Assembly: GCA_016200725.1 (NCBI GenBank)
Contig: JACQEE010000053.1
Span: 1-23,727 of the forward strand
DNA length: 23,727 bases
Direction of reading: 5' to 3'
Origin: Chloroflexota bacterium
GTDB taxonomy: Bacteria; Chloroflexota; Dehalococcoidia; SHYB01
Every line of letters begins with the position of its first letter. Position 1 is the stretch's first letter. Position numbers and translations under genes: made by a program. Of the stretch, positions 14,431-21,101 are shown piece after piece. The notes below the pieces were generated by a model. That model saw only the letters and a list, made by a program, of their open reading frames with translations, did no database searches and was not told the origin of the DNA.

Positions 14431-14796
14431 CTATTTTGGTTGGTGGTTGTCGGGGCGTAGCCTCCGGGCTTCTTTGAGGTAGATGTGGGTGATGTCGCTT
14501 TGCTTCTTGTCCGTGTTGATGACGAGCATGACGCGGATGCAGTTGCCGAGGGCGCCGGGGACGTCCATCTCGTGAGCGCAGAGGAGGGGGACGTCGGTCC
14601 AGCCCATCTGGCGCGCGCCTGCGGCGGGGAAGTCGGCGTTGAGATCGCGCGTGGTGGTGAAGAAGGCGCAGGCGACGTCGTCCTTGCGGAAGCCGTTGGC
14701 GCGCATCATCTCCCGCAACAACTCCTGGGTGTTGCGGAGGATCGCCTCCTTGCTGTTCGCTTCGGCGACGATTGCGCCGCGCACGCCTCTGCTCAT
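14431..14796 (-). CDS. aroH: Chorismate mutase, AroH type
   Basis: A 121-residue enzyme of the Bacillus AroH class (trimeric barrel), converting chorismate to prephenate for tyrosine and phenylalanine. Family landmarks are RGVRGAIVAEANSKEAIL at the start, TTTRDLNADFPAAGAR, HEMDVPGALGNCIRVML (active-site Glu and Arg), and HIYLKEARRLRPD at the end. Its ATG overlaps the trpA stop by one base (TGATG). The Shine-Dalgarno GGGGAGGA, ten bases upstream, lies in the purine side of a family D element within the trpA tail. Inverted copies of that element lie on both sides of the gene. Confidence 0.95.
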   Translation of the reverse strand: MSRGVRGAIVAEANSKEAILRNTQELLREMMRANGFRKDDVACAFFTTTRDLNADFPAAGARQMGWTDVPLLCAHEMDVPGALGNCIRVMLVINTDKKQSDITHIYLKEARRLRPDNHQPK

Positions 14797-15644
14797 CACG
14801 TCATATTCCTCCCCTCTCCCGTCCGCGGGAGAGGGTGCAGGGTGAGGGTCCGTCCCGTCCCTTTGCTCAACTCGGCCACGAACTTGCGGGCGCCTTCGAC
14901 TGCGCCGGCCTTGCCGCCCTTCTCGATGGTGGCGACGAGGGCGCTGCCGACGACTACGGCGTCGGCGTGCTCCCCGACCGTGCGGACGTGCTCGGCGGTG
15001 GAGATGCCGAACCCGACAGCGAGCGGCAGGCTCGTATGCCGTCGCACGCGCGCCAGGAAGCCTGGCAGGTCGGCCGACAGTTCGCTACGAGCGCCGGTGA
15101 CGCCGGTCAGGCTCACGCAATAGACAAAGCCGCTCGACATGCCGGCGACCTCGTCCATCCGGCGGTCGGTGCTCGTCGGCGCCAGCATAAATACGACCGC
15201 CATACCCGGGCCTCGCAGCGCCTCCGCGAGGGGGCCAGCCTCTTCCGGCGGCAGATCGGGCACGATGACCCCATCCACGCCGGCTTTGGCAGCCCGAAGG
15301 GCAAAGCGGTCCACGCCGAACGCCAAAACCGGATTATAGTAGCCCATCAACAGGATGGGGACAAGCGGAAGCCGCTTGCGCAGCGTCTCGGCCACCTGGA
15401 GGCACGTCTCGAGGGTGACGCCGCGCTCGAGGGCGGCCTGGTTGGCCCGCTGGATGGTTGCCCCGTCCGCGAGCGGGTCGCTGAACGGCACGCCGAGTTC
15501 GATGATATCGCAGCCCGCCTCGACGATGGCGGGCACGACGGCTAGCGTCGTCTCGACGTCCGGGAAGCCCGTCGTCACGTAGCCGATGAGGCCGGTGCGC
15601 CCATCGCGCTTGAGGCGAGCGAAGGTGTCGGAAAGGCGGGTCAC
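14796..15644 (-). CDS. trpA: Tryptophan synthase alpha chain
   Basis: A 282-residue TIM-barrel subunit that cleaves indole-3-glycerol phosphate and passes indole to TrpB. Catalytic Glu49 (IIELGVPFSDP) and Asp60 are present, as are MGYYNP, PDLPPEEA and the phosphate loop VGFGIS plus GSALV. The ordinary protein would end near KFVAELSKGT; the last 19 or so residues (LHPLPRTGEGRNMT region) are translated from a family D palindrome. The GTG start has GGGGGAAG upstream in another purine tract. No other trp genes are in the window; aroH overlaps its stop. Confidence 0.96.
   Translation of the reverse strand: MTRLSDTFARLKRDGRTGLIGYVTTGFPDVETTLAVVPAIVEAGCDIIELGVPFSDPLADGATIQRANQAALERGVTLETCLQVAETLRKRLPLVPILLMGYYNPVLAFGVDRFALRAAKAGVDGVIVPDLPPEEAGPLAEALRGPGMAVVFMLAPTSTDRRMDEVAGMSSGFVYCVSLTGVTGARSELSADLPGFLARVRRHTSLPLAVGFGISTAEHVRTVGEHADAVVVGSALVATIEKGGKAGAVEGARKFVAELSKGTGRTLTLHPLPRTGEGRNMT
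14812..14849. repeat. Family D palindrome forming the TrpA tail and aroH ribosome binding site
   Basis: CCCTCTCCC (14812-14820) pairs with GGGAGAGGG (14827-14835) around GTCCGC. The flank to 14849 matches the flank of the 14361-14398 copy in reverse orientation. On the coding strand it gives TrpA residues from about 266 on and then the purine tract used before aroH. Confidence 0.8.
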
Positions 15645-15658
15645 CTCTCTTCCCCCTG

Positions 15659-15687
15659 CCCCCTCTCTCCGGAGCGGAGAGAGGGGG
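15659..15687. repeat. Family D palindrome upstream of trpA (12-bp stem)
   Basis: CCCCCTCTCTCC (15659-15670) pairs perfectly with 15676-15687 around GGAGC. On the trpA strand its purine arm comes just before the GGGGGAAGAGAG that precedes the GTG start. Confidence 0.8.
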
Positions 15688-15704
15688 AGACGGATGGGAG
15701 GGAC

Positions 15705-15725
15705 GGGCGAATTTGAAATTCGCCC
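15705..15725. repeat. Family A palindrome, copy 2
   Basis: GGGCGAATTT (15705-15714) pairs with AAATTCGCCC (15716-15725) around one G and is followed by CTACAGAAG. It differs from the copies at 5224 and 18388 by paired changes in both arms. Confidence 0.85.
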
Positions 15726-15777
15726 CTACAGAAGGGTGTCGCCAGCGTGGCGTTATGTACGGTTCGGTTCATCATGG

Positions 15778-16521
15778 TCACTTGGAGACGGAGAGGGCGA
15801 TGGCGACGATGATGCCATTGTAGCCAGCGTGGACGAGCATGTTGGCGAAGATGGAGCCGGTGCGCTGGAAGACGCGCGCGAGGATGATGCCGACGATGAA
15901 GATAGGGGCGTAGGCGAGGTAACTGATGTGCGCCAGGGCGAAGAGCAGGGAGGCGAGGATAACCGACCACATCGGGCCGAAGCGGTTGCGCAGGCCCTGG
16001 AGGGCGAAGCCGCGGAAGAAAGTCTCCTCGCAGATGGGCGCGAGGACGATGGCGGAGAAGGCGATCCCTGCACGAATGACGTAGTGGGGGTCGTTAAGGT
16101 AGTCCTGGGAACGCGCCTTGTCGGTGAGGCCGGTCGCGTTGAGAATCCACGCATAGACGAGGGCGGCGCCGAAGGCGATGACGATGTTCCTGCCTATCGT
16201 GCCCCACGCCGCCTTGAGGTCGAGCGCGCGGTAGCCGACGGCGCGCCAGCCGTGCTTCTTGGCGACGACGCGCCAGACGGTCCAGAGGAACGACAGCTCG
16301 AGGAGCACGGTCAGCGGAACGACGGTTCCAGCGTCGCTGGCGCCAGCCTTCTTGGTGATCGTGGCGATGATGAGCAGGCCAACGACGATGGCGATAACCA
16401 AGAGGATGCCGCGGACGACATCGCCGCCGTTCCAGGGCACCTCGCCGGGCTGAGGCGTCGCGTCGCTCACCGGCGCTGCCGGTGGGAGGACGACCAGAGC
16501 CGTGTTCACGGTCGTGTCCAT
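15778..16521 (-). CDS. CPBP-family intramembrane metalloprotease (Rce1/CAAX type II)
   Basis: A 247-residue membrane protein. After a Pro-rich, probably cytoplasmic N-terminus, hydrophobic segments start near residue 36. The catalytic set of the family is present: Glu165-Glu166 with Arg170 (CEETFFRGF), His198 (ALAHIS) and His231/Asn235 (VHAGYN). Bacterial members cleave or process membrane and peptide substrates and are often linked to bacteriocin self-immunity, but no peptide gene is seen here. The ATG at 16521 has AAGGGG four bases upstream. It is the first gene of the minus-strand series that leads into trpA. Confidence 0.9.
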   Translation of the reverse strand: MDTTVNTALVVLPPAAPVSDATPQPGEVPWNGGDVVRGILLVIAIVVGLLIIATITKKAGASDAGTVVPLTVLLELSFLWTVWRVVAKKHGWRAVGYRALDLKAAWGTIGRNIVIAFGAALVYAWILNATGLTDKARSQDYLNDPHYVIRAGIAFSAIVLAPICEETFFRGFALQGLRNRFGPMWSVILASLLFALAHISYLAYAPIFIVGIILARVFQRTGSIFANMLVHAGYNGIIVAIALSVSK

Positions 16522-16541
16522 CGAACCCCTTACAAACTACG

Positions 16542-16564
16542 AGGCCCCCGGTGTCCGGGGGCCT
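16542..16564. terminator. Terminator-like hairpin upstream of the CPBP gene
   Basis: AGGCCCCCGG (16542-16551) pairs perfectly with CCGGGGGCCT (16555-16564) around TGT. On the minus strand it is followed by CGTAGTTTG, a weak T-tract. It would suit a minus-strand gene ending just upstream, yet no intact gene is there now (see 16596-16733). It might instead be another dispersed palindrome. Confidence 0.45.
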
Positions 16565-16595
16565 TACGTTTCGCACAACGCGCCGCTACCGGAGC

Positions 16596-16733
16596 CTAGG
16601 TGGCCGGGTCGTAGAAGAAGCCGTAAAAGGGGAAGCGGCGCATGATGTGATAGTTTAGCACAGGGAGTCCATCGTTGGCCCAAATCTTGGATGACGGGTG
16701 ATAGAATGCGCAGCAATTGGCCGGGGGCAAATC
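16596..16733 (-). pseudogene. Possible 3' remnant of a lost minus-strand gene
   Basis: The minus strand reads an open frame ending at a TAG (16596-16598) with a protein-like tail, GLPVLNYHIMRRFPFYGFFY. The frame continues upstream only as antisense of the PLD-like gene. The terminator-like hairpin sits 31 bases after this stop. One reading is that a gene once lay here and its body was replaced. I do not recognise the tail, and chance is a real alternative. Confidence 0.2.
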
Positions 16734-17414
16734 ATGACCAACGAGCAGTCGATCTTCTTCAATGAGCAGGTCGATGATCAGATTACGGACATTGTGAGAA
16801 CGGCGCAGAAGCAGGTAATCCTTGTCTCGCCATTCATCGATCTCTTGCAGCACCTGAAGGACCAAATTAAGCTAGCGCGGCGAAGAGGAGTGAAGGTTGT
16901 TATCGTCGGTCGGCCCGAGGATTCGTCGAGTGGGGGACGTAACTGCCTTACGCCCAAAAACAAGGACGTTCCCTGGCTACTAGAACAAGGCGTCGAGCTC
17001 CGCGCCGTCGAACGGCTTCATTCCAAAATCTATGCGAACGAGTCAGGAATCTTGATTAGTTCGATGAACCTCACTCAAGAGTCAAAGAATTCGAAGGAAT
17101 TTGCCCTGAGGATCACTGATGCACTAGTGGCTGCTAGCGCTAGAAAGCACGTCCAGGAACTTCTAGCCCTGTCAAATGCGGTCACCGCCACTTCGACCGT
17201 TACCCCACAACCGCAGCCAATCGCGACGGCGCTCGGCTTCTGCATCCGCTGCGGTGACCCCATGCGAATTAATCCGACGCACCCGCTATGCGAAGGCTGC
17301 TATGAAGAATGGGCAGAGTGGGGCAACGAGAACTATCGAGAAAAGGTCTGCCACCAGTGCGGAGTAGAAGCAAGAGTTACCAAGGCGGAACCTCTCTGTA
17401 CGCGACACCGATAG
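16734..17414 (+). CDS. PLD-like domain protein with C-terminal zinc-ribbon motifs
   Basis: A 226-residue protein. The N-terminal part is a single phospholipase D-like unit: VILVSPFIDLL at 28-38, VKVVIVGRPED, and the HxK motif His96-Ser-Lys98 followed by ISSMNLT. The C-terminal part has Cys pairs 170/173, 186/189 and 206/209 plus Cys222/His225, enough for two small zinc sites. Single-HxK PLD proteins act as dimers, commonly as nucleases; zinc ribbons suggest nucleic-acid or protein contact. The ATG at 16734 has GGGGG six bases upstream; an in-frame ATG at 16698 is possible but less supported. Codon use is less GC-biased than in neighbours, hinting at transfer. It stops three bases short of the convergent pirin gene. 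Confidence 0.82.
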   Translation: MTNEQSIFFNEQVDDQITDIVRTAQKQVILVSPFIDLLQHLKDQIKLARRRGVKVVIVGRPEDSSSGGRNCLTPKNKDVPWLLEQGVELRAVERLHSKIYANESGILISSMNLTQESKNSKEFALRITDALVAASARKHVQELLALSNAVTATSTVTPQPQPIATALGFCIRCGDPMRINPTHPLCEGCYEEWAEWGNENYREKVCHQCGVEARVTKAEPLCTRHR

Positions 17415-17417
17415 CCC

Positions 17418-18302
17418 TTACCCCGCAATCACGCCCATCCTCCCCGCGCGGTAGTCCTCCACGGCCTGCGTGATCTCCTCGCGGGTGTTCATGACGAAGG
17501 GGCCGTAGCGGGCGACGGGCTCGCGGAGAGGGACGCCGGCGATGAGCAGCGCCTCCAGGGGCTGCTTGGCGTCGGCGGGAACGGCGAGGCGGACGGAGTC
17601 GCCGTCGCCGGCGAGCAGCGCAGCCTGGCCATCGGCGACCGGCTTGGCCTCGCGGCCGATGAGACCGCTACCGCCGAAGACGTGGACGAAGCCCTGGAAG
17701 TTGCGCGGCACGGGCTGATCGATCGAGGCCCCGGGCTGGATCGTGAAGTGTAGATAGAGGATCGGCGTGCGCGTGTCGATGACGGCCTTCGCGCCGAGCG
17801 ACTCGCCCGCGATGACCTTCACGCGAACGCCGCCCTTCTCCACGACGGGGATCTTCGCCGACGCGGTGTCCTGATAGCGCGGCTTGATCATCTTGTCACG
17901 CCGCGGGAGGTTCACCCAGAGTTGGAAGCCGTGCATCTTGCCGCCGGTCTTCTGGAAGGCCGCCGAGGGCATCTCGGAATGGACGACACCGGCACCGGCG
18001 GTCATCCACTGGACGTCGCCAGCGTTGAGCGTGCCCGCGTTCCCAGCCGAGTCGCGGTGCTGGAATTGGCCCGAGAGCATGTAGGTGACGGTCTCGAAGC
18101 CGCGATGCGGGTGATCCGGCGCGCCCTTCGCCTCGTTCGGCGCAGTCACGATCGGCCCCATCTCGTCGGGCGGCAGGAAGGGGTCGACGTGGTCGAGGCT
18201 CTGCGTGGGGAACGGACGACGGACGGGGAAGCCGCCGCCTTCGAAGGTACGCGTGCTGTTGATGATGGACTTGACCGAGCGGCCTTGGGTCGTGGTCGTC
18301 AT
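17418..18302 (-). CDS. Pirin-family cupin protein
   Basis: A 294-residue bicupin. The iron site of pirins is intact: His64 and His66 (DHPHRGFETVTY) with His108 and Glu110 (GAGVVHSEMP). The C-terminal cupin (FQGFVHVFGGSGLIG, then LLIAGVPLREPVARYGPFVMN) follows the family pattern. Some pirins oxidise quercetin; most bacterial members have no proven role. The ATG at 18302 has GGAGG seven bases upstream. A longer frame to 18422 would translate a family A repeat and is rejected. It is divergent from the zinc-dependent dehydrogenase. Confidence 0.93.
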   Translation of the reverse strand: MTTTTQGRSVKSIINSTRTFEGGGFPVRRPFPTQSLDHVDPFLPPDEMGPIVTAPNEAKGAPDHPHRGFETVTYMLSGQFQHRDSAGNAGTLNAGDVQWMTAGAGVVHSEMPSAAFQKTGGKMHGFQLWVNLPRRDKMIKPRYQDTASAKIPVVEKGGVRVKVIAGESLGAKAVIDTRTPILYLHFTIQPGASIDQPVPRNFQGFVHVFGGSGLIGREAKPVADGQAALLAGDGDSVRLAVPADAKQPLEALLIAGVPLREPVARYGPFVMNTREEITQAVEDYRAGRMGVIAG

Positions 18303-18387
18303 GGGACGCCTCCAGCGCAAATCGTTGTCTAGCCAGTTGGATGCTAGCGCGATGGCGGCGGGTTCCGCCAGTAGGGAGGGGAGGGGC

Positions 18388-18476
18388 GGGCCGATTTGAA
18401 ATCGGCCCCTACAGAAGAGCACGGCGCGAGGGGTTGGTGGTAGGTGCTAGATGCTGAGGTGTACCTCAGCATGACA
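18388..18476 (+). repeat. Composite repeat A+B, copy 2
   Basis: Family A: GGGCCGATTT (18388-18397) paired with 18399-18408 around one G, then CTACAGAAG. Spacer with GGTTGGTGGT. Family B: ATGCTGAGG (18451-18459) paired with CCTCAGCAT (18464-18472) around TGTA, ending in GACA. It matches 5224-5316 in order, orientation and position before a gene. The end ATGACA (18471-18476) is one base from a consensus -35, with a TG-C-TATTCT -10-like motif 15 bases on; a promoter role is only a possibility. Confidence 0.85.
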
Positions 18477-18524
18477 ACGGGGAGTTCGTGCTATTCTCTC
18501 GGCACGTTTCGTTTGGAGGCAGCC

Positions 18525-19649
18525 ATGGCGAGCAGCGGCAAGGCGGCGGTGTTCGTGGGGCCGAAGAGGCCGTTCCAGATACGCGAGTTTCCGTTGCCGA
18601 AACTCGAGCCGGGGGCGATGCTCGTCAAGATCAGCATGGCGAACATCTGCGGGTCGGACCTGCATATCTATCGCGGCGACATGGCGAAGGCGGGGTTCGA
18701 CGGCTCGCGGGAGTCGATCCTGGGCCACGAGATGGCGGGACGGGTCGCGGCGCTGGGCGATGGCGTGAAGACGGACTGGCTCGGCAAGCCGCTCAAGGAA
18801 GGCGACCGCGTTGTCTACCAGTATTTCCAGCCATGCCAGCGCTGCCCGGTCTGCCTCAGCGGCCACACGCGGGCGTGCCCGAACAAATACGCGCGCAGGG
18901 GCGCCATCGGCGAGTGGCCGTACTTCACAGGCGGCTACGGCGAGTACTACTACGTCACGCCAGGGCGCGCCGTGTTCAAAGTGGAGGACGACCGCATCCC
19001 CGACAACCTCGTCGCTTCGGTGAACTGCGCCTTCTGCCAGGTGGCGCAGGGACTCGATGCCGTGAGCCTGAAATTCGGCGAGTCGTGCGTGATCCAGGGC
19101 GCGGGTGGCCTCGGCCTCTTCGCCACGGTGGTCGCCAAGGAGATGGGGGCGGCGCCGCTGATCGTGATCGACGCGCTCGCCCCGAGGCTGGCGCTGGCGA
19201 AGCAGTTCGGCGCGGACCACGTGATCGACGCCTCGCAGGTGAAGGACTCGAACGCGCGCGTGGCGAAGGTGAAGGAACTAACCGGCGGGCTGGGCGCAGA
19301 GGTGGTCGCCGAACTCGTAGGCTTCCCGACGGTGGTGCAGGAAGGCTGGAACATGACGCGGCCGAGCGGTCGCTATCTGGAGATCGGCAACATCAGCCGG
19401 GGCATGACGATGCCGTACGATCCGGCGGAACTCACGTTCAGCAACCGGAGTGTCCACGGGGTGATGCTGTACGAGCCGCGGCAGATCCCGCGCGTGCTGG
19501 ACTTCATCTCGCGGAACTGGGGCAAGTACCCGTTCGACAAGGTCGTCTCGCACACCTACTCGCTGGAGAAGATCGACGAGGCGTTCGCGCAGTCGGAGTG
19601 GCTCGGCAAGAGGCAGGACAAGGTCGTGCGGGCAGCGATCGCGCCGTAG
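18525..19649 (+). CDS. Zinc-dependent medium-chain alcohol dehydrogenase family protein
   Basis: A 374-residue MDR-family oxidoreductase. Catalytic zinc residues Cys42 (NICGSD) and His68-Glu69 (GHE) are present, as is the structural zinc set Cys104, 107, 110 and 118. The NAD(P)-binding motif is GAGGLG, with an acidic end to the next strand (IVIDA) that favours NAD(H). Substrate cannot be assigned; sugar alcohols, threonine and aldehydes are handled by relatives. ATG 18525 has GGAGG five bases upstream. In-frame GTG 18444 and ATG 18471 lie in a family B repeat and are not used. GrpB follows after 75 bases on the same strand. Confidence 0.92.
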   Translation: MASSGKAAVFVGPKRPFQIREFPLPKLEPGAMLVKISMANICGSDLHIYRGDMAKAGFDGSRESILGHEMAGRVAALGDGVKTDWLGKPLKEGDRVVYQYFQPCQRCPVCLSGHTRACPNKYARRGAIGEWPYFTGGYGEYYYVTPGRAVFKVEDDRIPDNLVASVNCAFCQVAQGLDAVSLKFGESCVIQGAGGLGLFATVVAKEMGAAPLIVIDALAPRLALAKQFGADHVIDASQVKDSNARVAKVKELTGGLGAEVVAELVGFPTVVQEGWNMTRPSGRYLEIGNISRGMTMPYDPAELTFSNRSVHGVMLYEPRQIPRVLDFISRNWGKYPFDKVVSHTYSLEKIDEAFAQSEWLGKRQDKVVRAAIAP

Positions 19650-19724
19650 AAGACGTCAGTTGCAACGCCTAACCCTTCGCTTCTCTCGACGTTTCACGAA
19701 TAGGAGCAAAGGGGTGAATCGCCA

Positions 19725-20282
19725 GTGGCGCCGCAACCAGCAGAAGACGTTGTCATCGTGCCGTACGACGCGATATGGGCGGGGATCTTTAGGTTCGAGC
19801 GGCGGCGCATCCGAGAGGCGCTGCTGCCGTGGGTGCAGGAGATCGAGCATATCGGCAGCACGTCGGTGGCAGGGCTCGCAGCGAAGCCAATCATCGACAT
19901 CCTCGTCGGGCTGCGACGCCTCGAGGATGCGCGCGAGTGCATCCCGCGCATGGAAGCCCTGGGCTACGAGTACGTACCCGAATCGAAGTTGCACAGGCCG
20001 CTCGAGGGACGGCAGTTCTTTCGCCGAGTCGACGAGAAGGGCCTGCGCTCGCATCACGTCCACATAGTCGCCGTGACGAGCGAATTCTGGGAACGCGAGA
20101 TCCTGTTCCGCGACTATCTGCGCTGGCATCCGCACGTGGCTCGCCAATACGAACAACTGAAGCGTGACCTGGCGGTACGGTTCCGCACGGACCGCGATGC
20201 CTACACGGACGGGAAGAGCGCGTTCATCCGCACGGTACAGGACATGGCCCGGGAAGAACGGGACAAGAAGAAACCGCGGTAG
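19725..20282 (+). CDS. GrpB-family nucleotidyltransferase-fold protein
   Basis: A 185-residue protein of the GrpB/UPF0157 family, which has a nucleotidyltransferase fold. Family motifs are VVIVPYDAIWAGIFRFE, EHIGSTSVAGLAAKPIIDI (the GS and Asp-containing strand), HHVHIV and FRDYLRWHP. Members are found alone or fused to dephospho-CoA kinase and have no settled function. The start is GTG, with AAAGGGG about ten bases upstream. It is convergent with the SDR gene, 22 bases apart, with no terminator visible between them. Confidence 0.92.
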   Translation: MAPQPAEDVVIVPYDAIWAGIFRFERRRIREALLPWVQEIEHIGSTSVAGLAAKPIIDILVGLRRLEDARECIPRMEALGYEYVPESKLHRPLEGRQFFRRVDEKGLRSHHVHIVAVTSEFWEREILFRDYLRWHPHVARQYEQLKRDLAVRFRTDRDAYTDGKSAFIRTVQDMAREERDKKKPR

Positions 20283-20304
20283 TGCGCGTTGGGCGGCAAG
20301 CGGG

Positions 20305-21090
20305 TTACGAGGGCAGGTAGGAACCGCCGTTGACGTGCATCACCATTCCGGTGACGCGCTCGGCGCTGGGGCCGACGAGGTAGAGCAGCGCGCCGGCGAT
20401 TTCGTCGGGCGTCATCTCGCGGACGGGTTGCACCAACTGGCCTTCGCCCTTGACGGCGCGGTCGCGCTGCTCAGGAGCGTATGCGGGACGTGGGTTGAGC
20501 AGGCCCATGCCGCTGCCGGAGACGAGGCCGGGGGCGATACAGTTCACGGTGATGCCGTAGGCGCCAACTTCCATCGCCATCGCGCGAGAGAAGCCGATGA
20601 TGCCGGCCTTCGCCGCGGCGTAGTCGGCGAGGCCAATCACCGTCGGGCGGTAGGCGGCCCGCGAGGACGTGTTGACGATGCGTCCCCAGCGCTGGGCCTT
20701 CATGTGCGGCAGCACGGCCTGTGAGCAGAGGAACGTGCCCTTGAGATGCACGGCGAGCGCGCGGTCCCAGTGGGCCTCGTCGATGTTCTCGATGAGTCTG
20801 CCCGCGGTGGAGATGCCCGCGTGGTTGGAAAGAATGTCGACGCGGCCGAAGCGCTCGAGGGCCTGGCGCACCATGCGCTCGACGTCGCTCTTGCGCGAGA
20901 CGTCGGTGGCAACAGCGAGGGCGCGGCCTCCAGCGGCGACGACTTCCTGCTCGACCTTTCGCGCGCGCTCGGCGTCTATTTCGGCGATGACGACGGCTGC
21001 GCCTTCGCGGGCGAGGGCCATCGAGAAGGCGCGGCCCATGCCGGGGCCACCGCCGGCGGTGACGATAGCGACGCGGTCTTTTAGAAACAT
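20305..21090 (-). CDS. Short-chain dehydrogenase/reductase
   Basis: A 261-residue classical SDR. The cofactor loop is TAGGGPGMGRA (11-21); Asp39 at the end of the second strand (IAEIDAE) suggests NAD(H). SNHAG (88-92) replaces the usual NNAG. The catalytic residues are Ser142 or Ser143 (NTSS), Tyr157 and Lys161 (DYAAAKAG). The C-terminus GMVMHVNGGSYLPS is typical. ATG 21090 has GAGGAGG six bases upstream and the DUF3089 gene ends 11 bases before it, so the two are cotranscribed. The longer frame to 21282 overlaps that gene and is rejected. Substrate unknown. Confidence 0.93.
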   Translation of the reverse strand: MFLKDRVAIVTAGGGPGMGRAFSMALAREGAAVVIAEIDAERARKVEQEVVAAGGRALAVATDVSRKSDVERMVRQALERFGRVDILSNHAGISTAGRLIENIDEAHWDRALAVHLKGTFLCSQAVLPHMKAQRWGRIVNTSSRAAYRPTVIGLADYAAAKAGIIGFSRAMAMEVGAYGITVNCIAPGLVSGSGMGLLNPRPAYAPEQRDRAVKGEGQLVQPVREMTPDEIAGALLYLVGPSAERVTGMVMHVNGGSYLPS

Positions 21091-21101
21091 GGGGGCCTCC
21101 T

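Noticed and set aside
18303..18422. N-terminal extension of the pirin
   Set aside because: It translates a family A palindrome, and ATG 18302 has a clear Shine-Dalgarno.
5200..18476. CRISPR array
   Set aside because: The repeats are scattered, single, and not regularly spaced with unique spacers; no cas genes are present.
18444..18524. Upstream in-frame starts for the zinc dehydrogenase
   Set aside because: They also lie in or beside a family B repeat; ATG 18525 has GGAGG at proper spacing.
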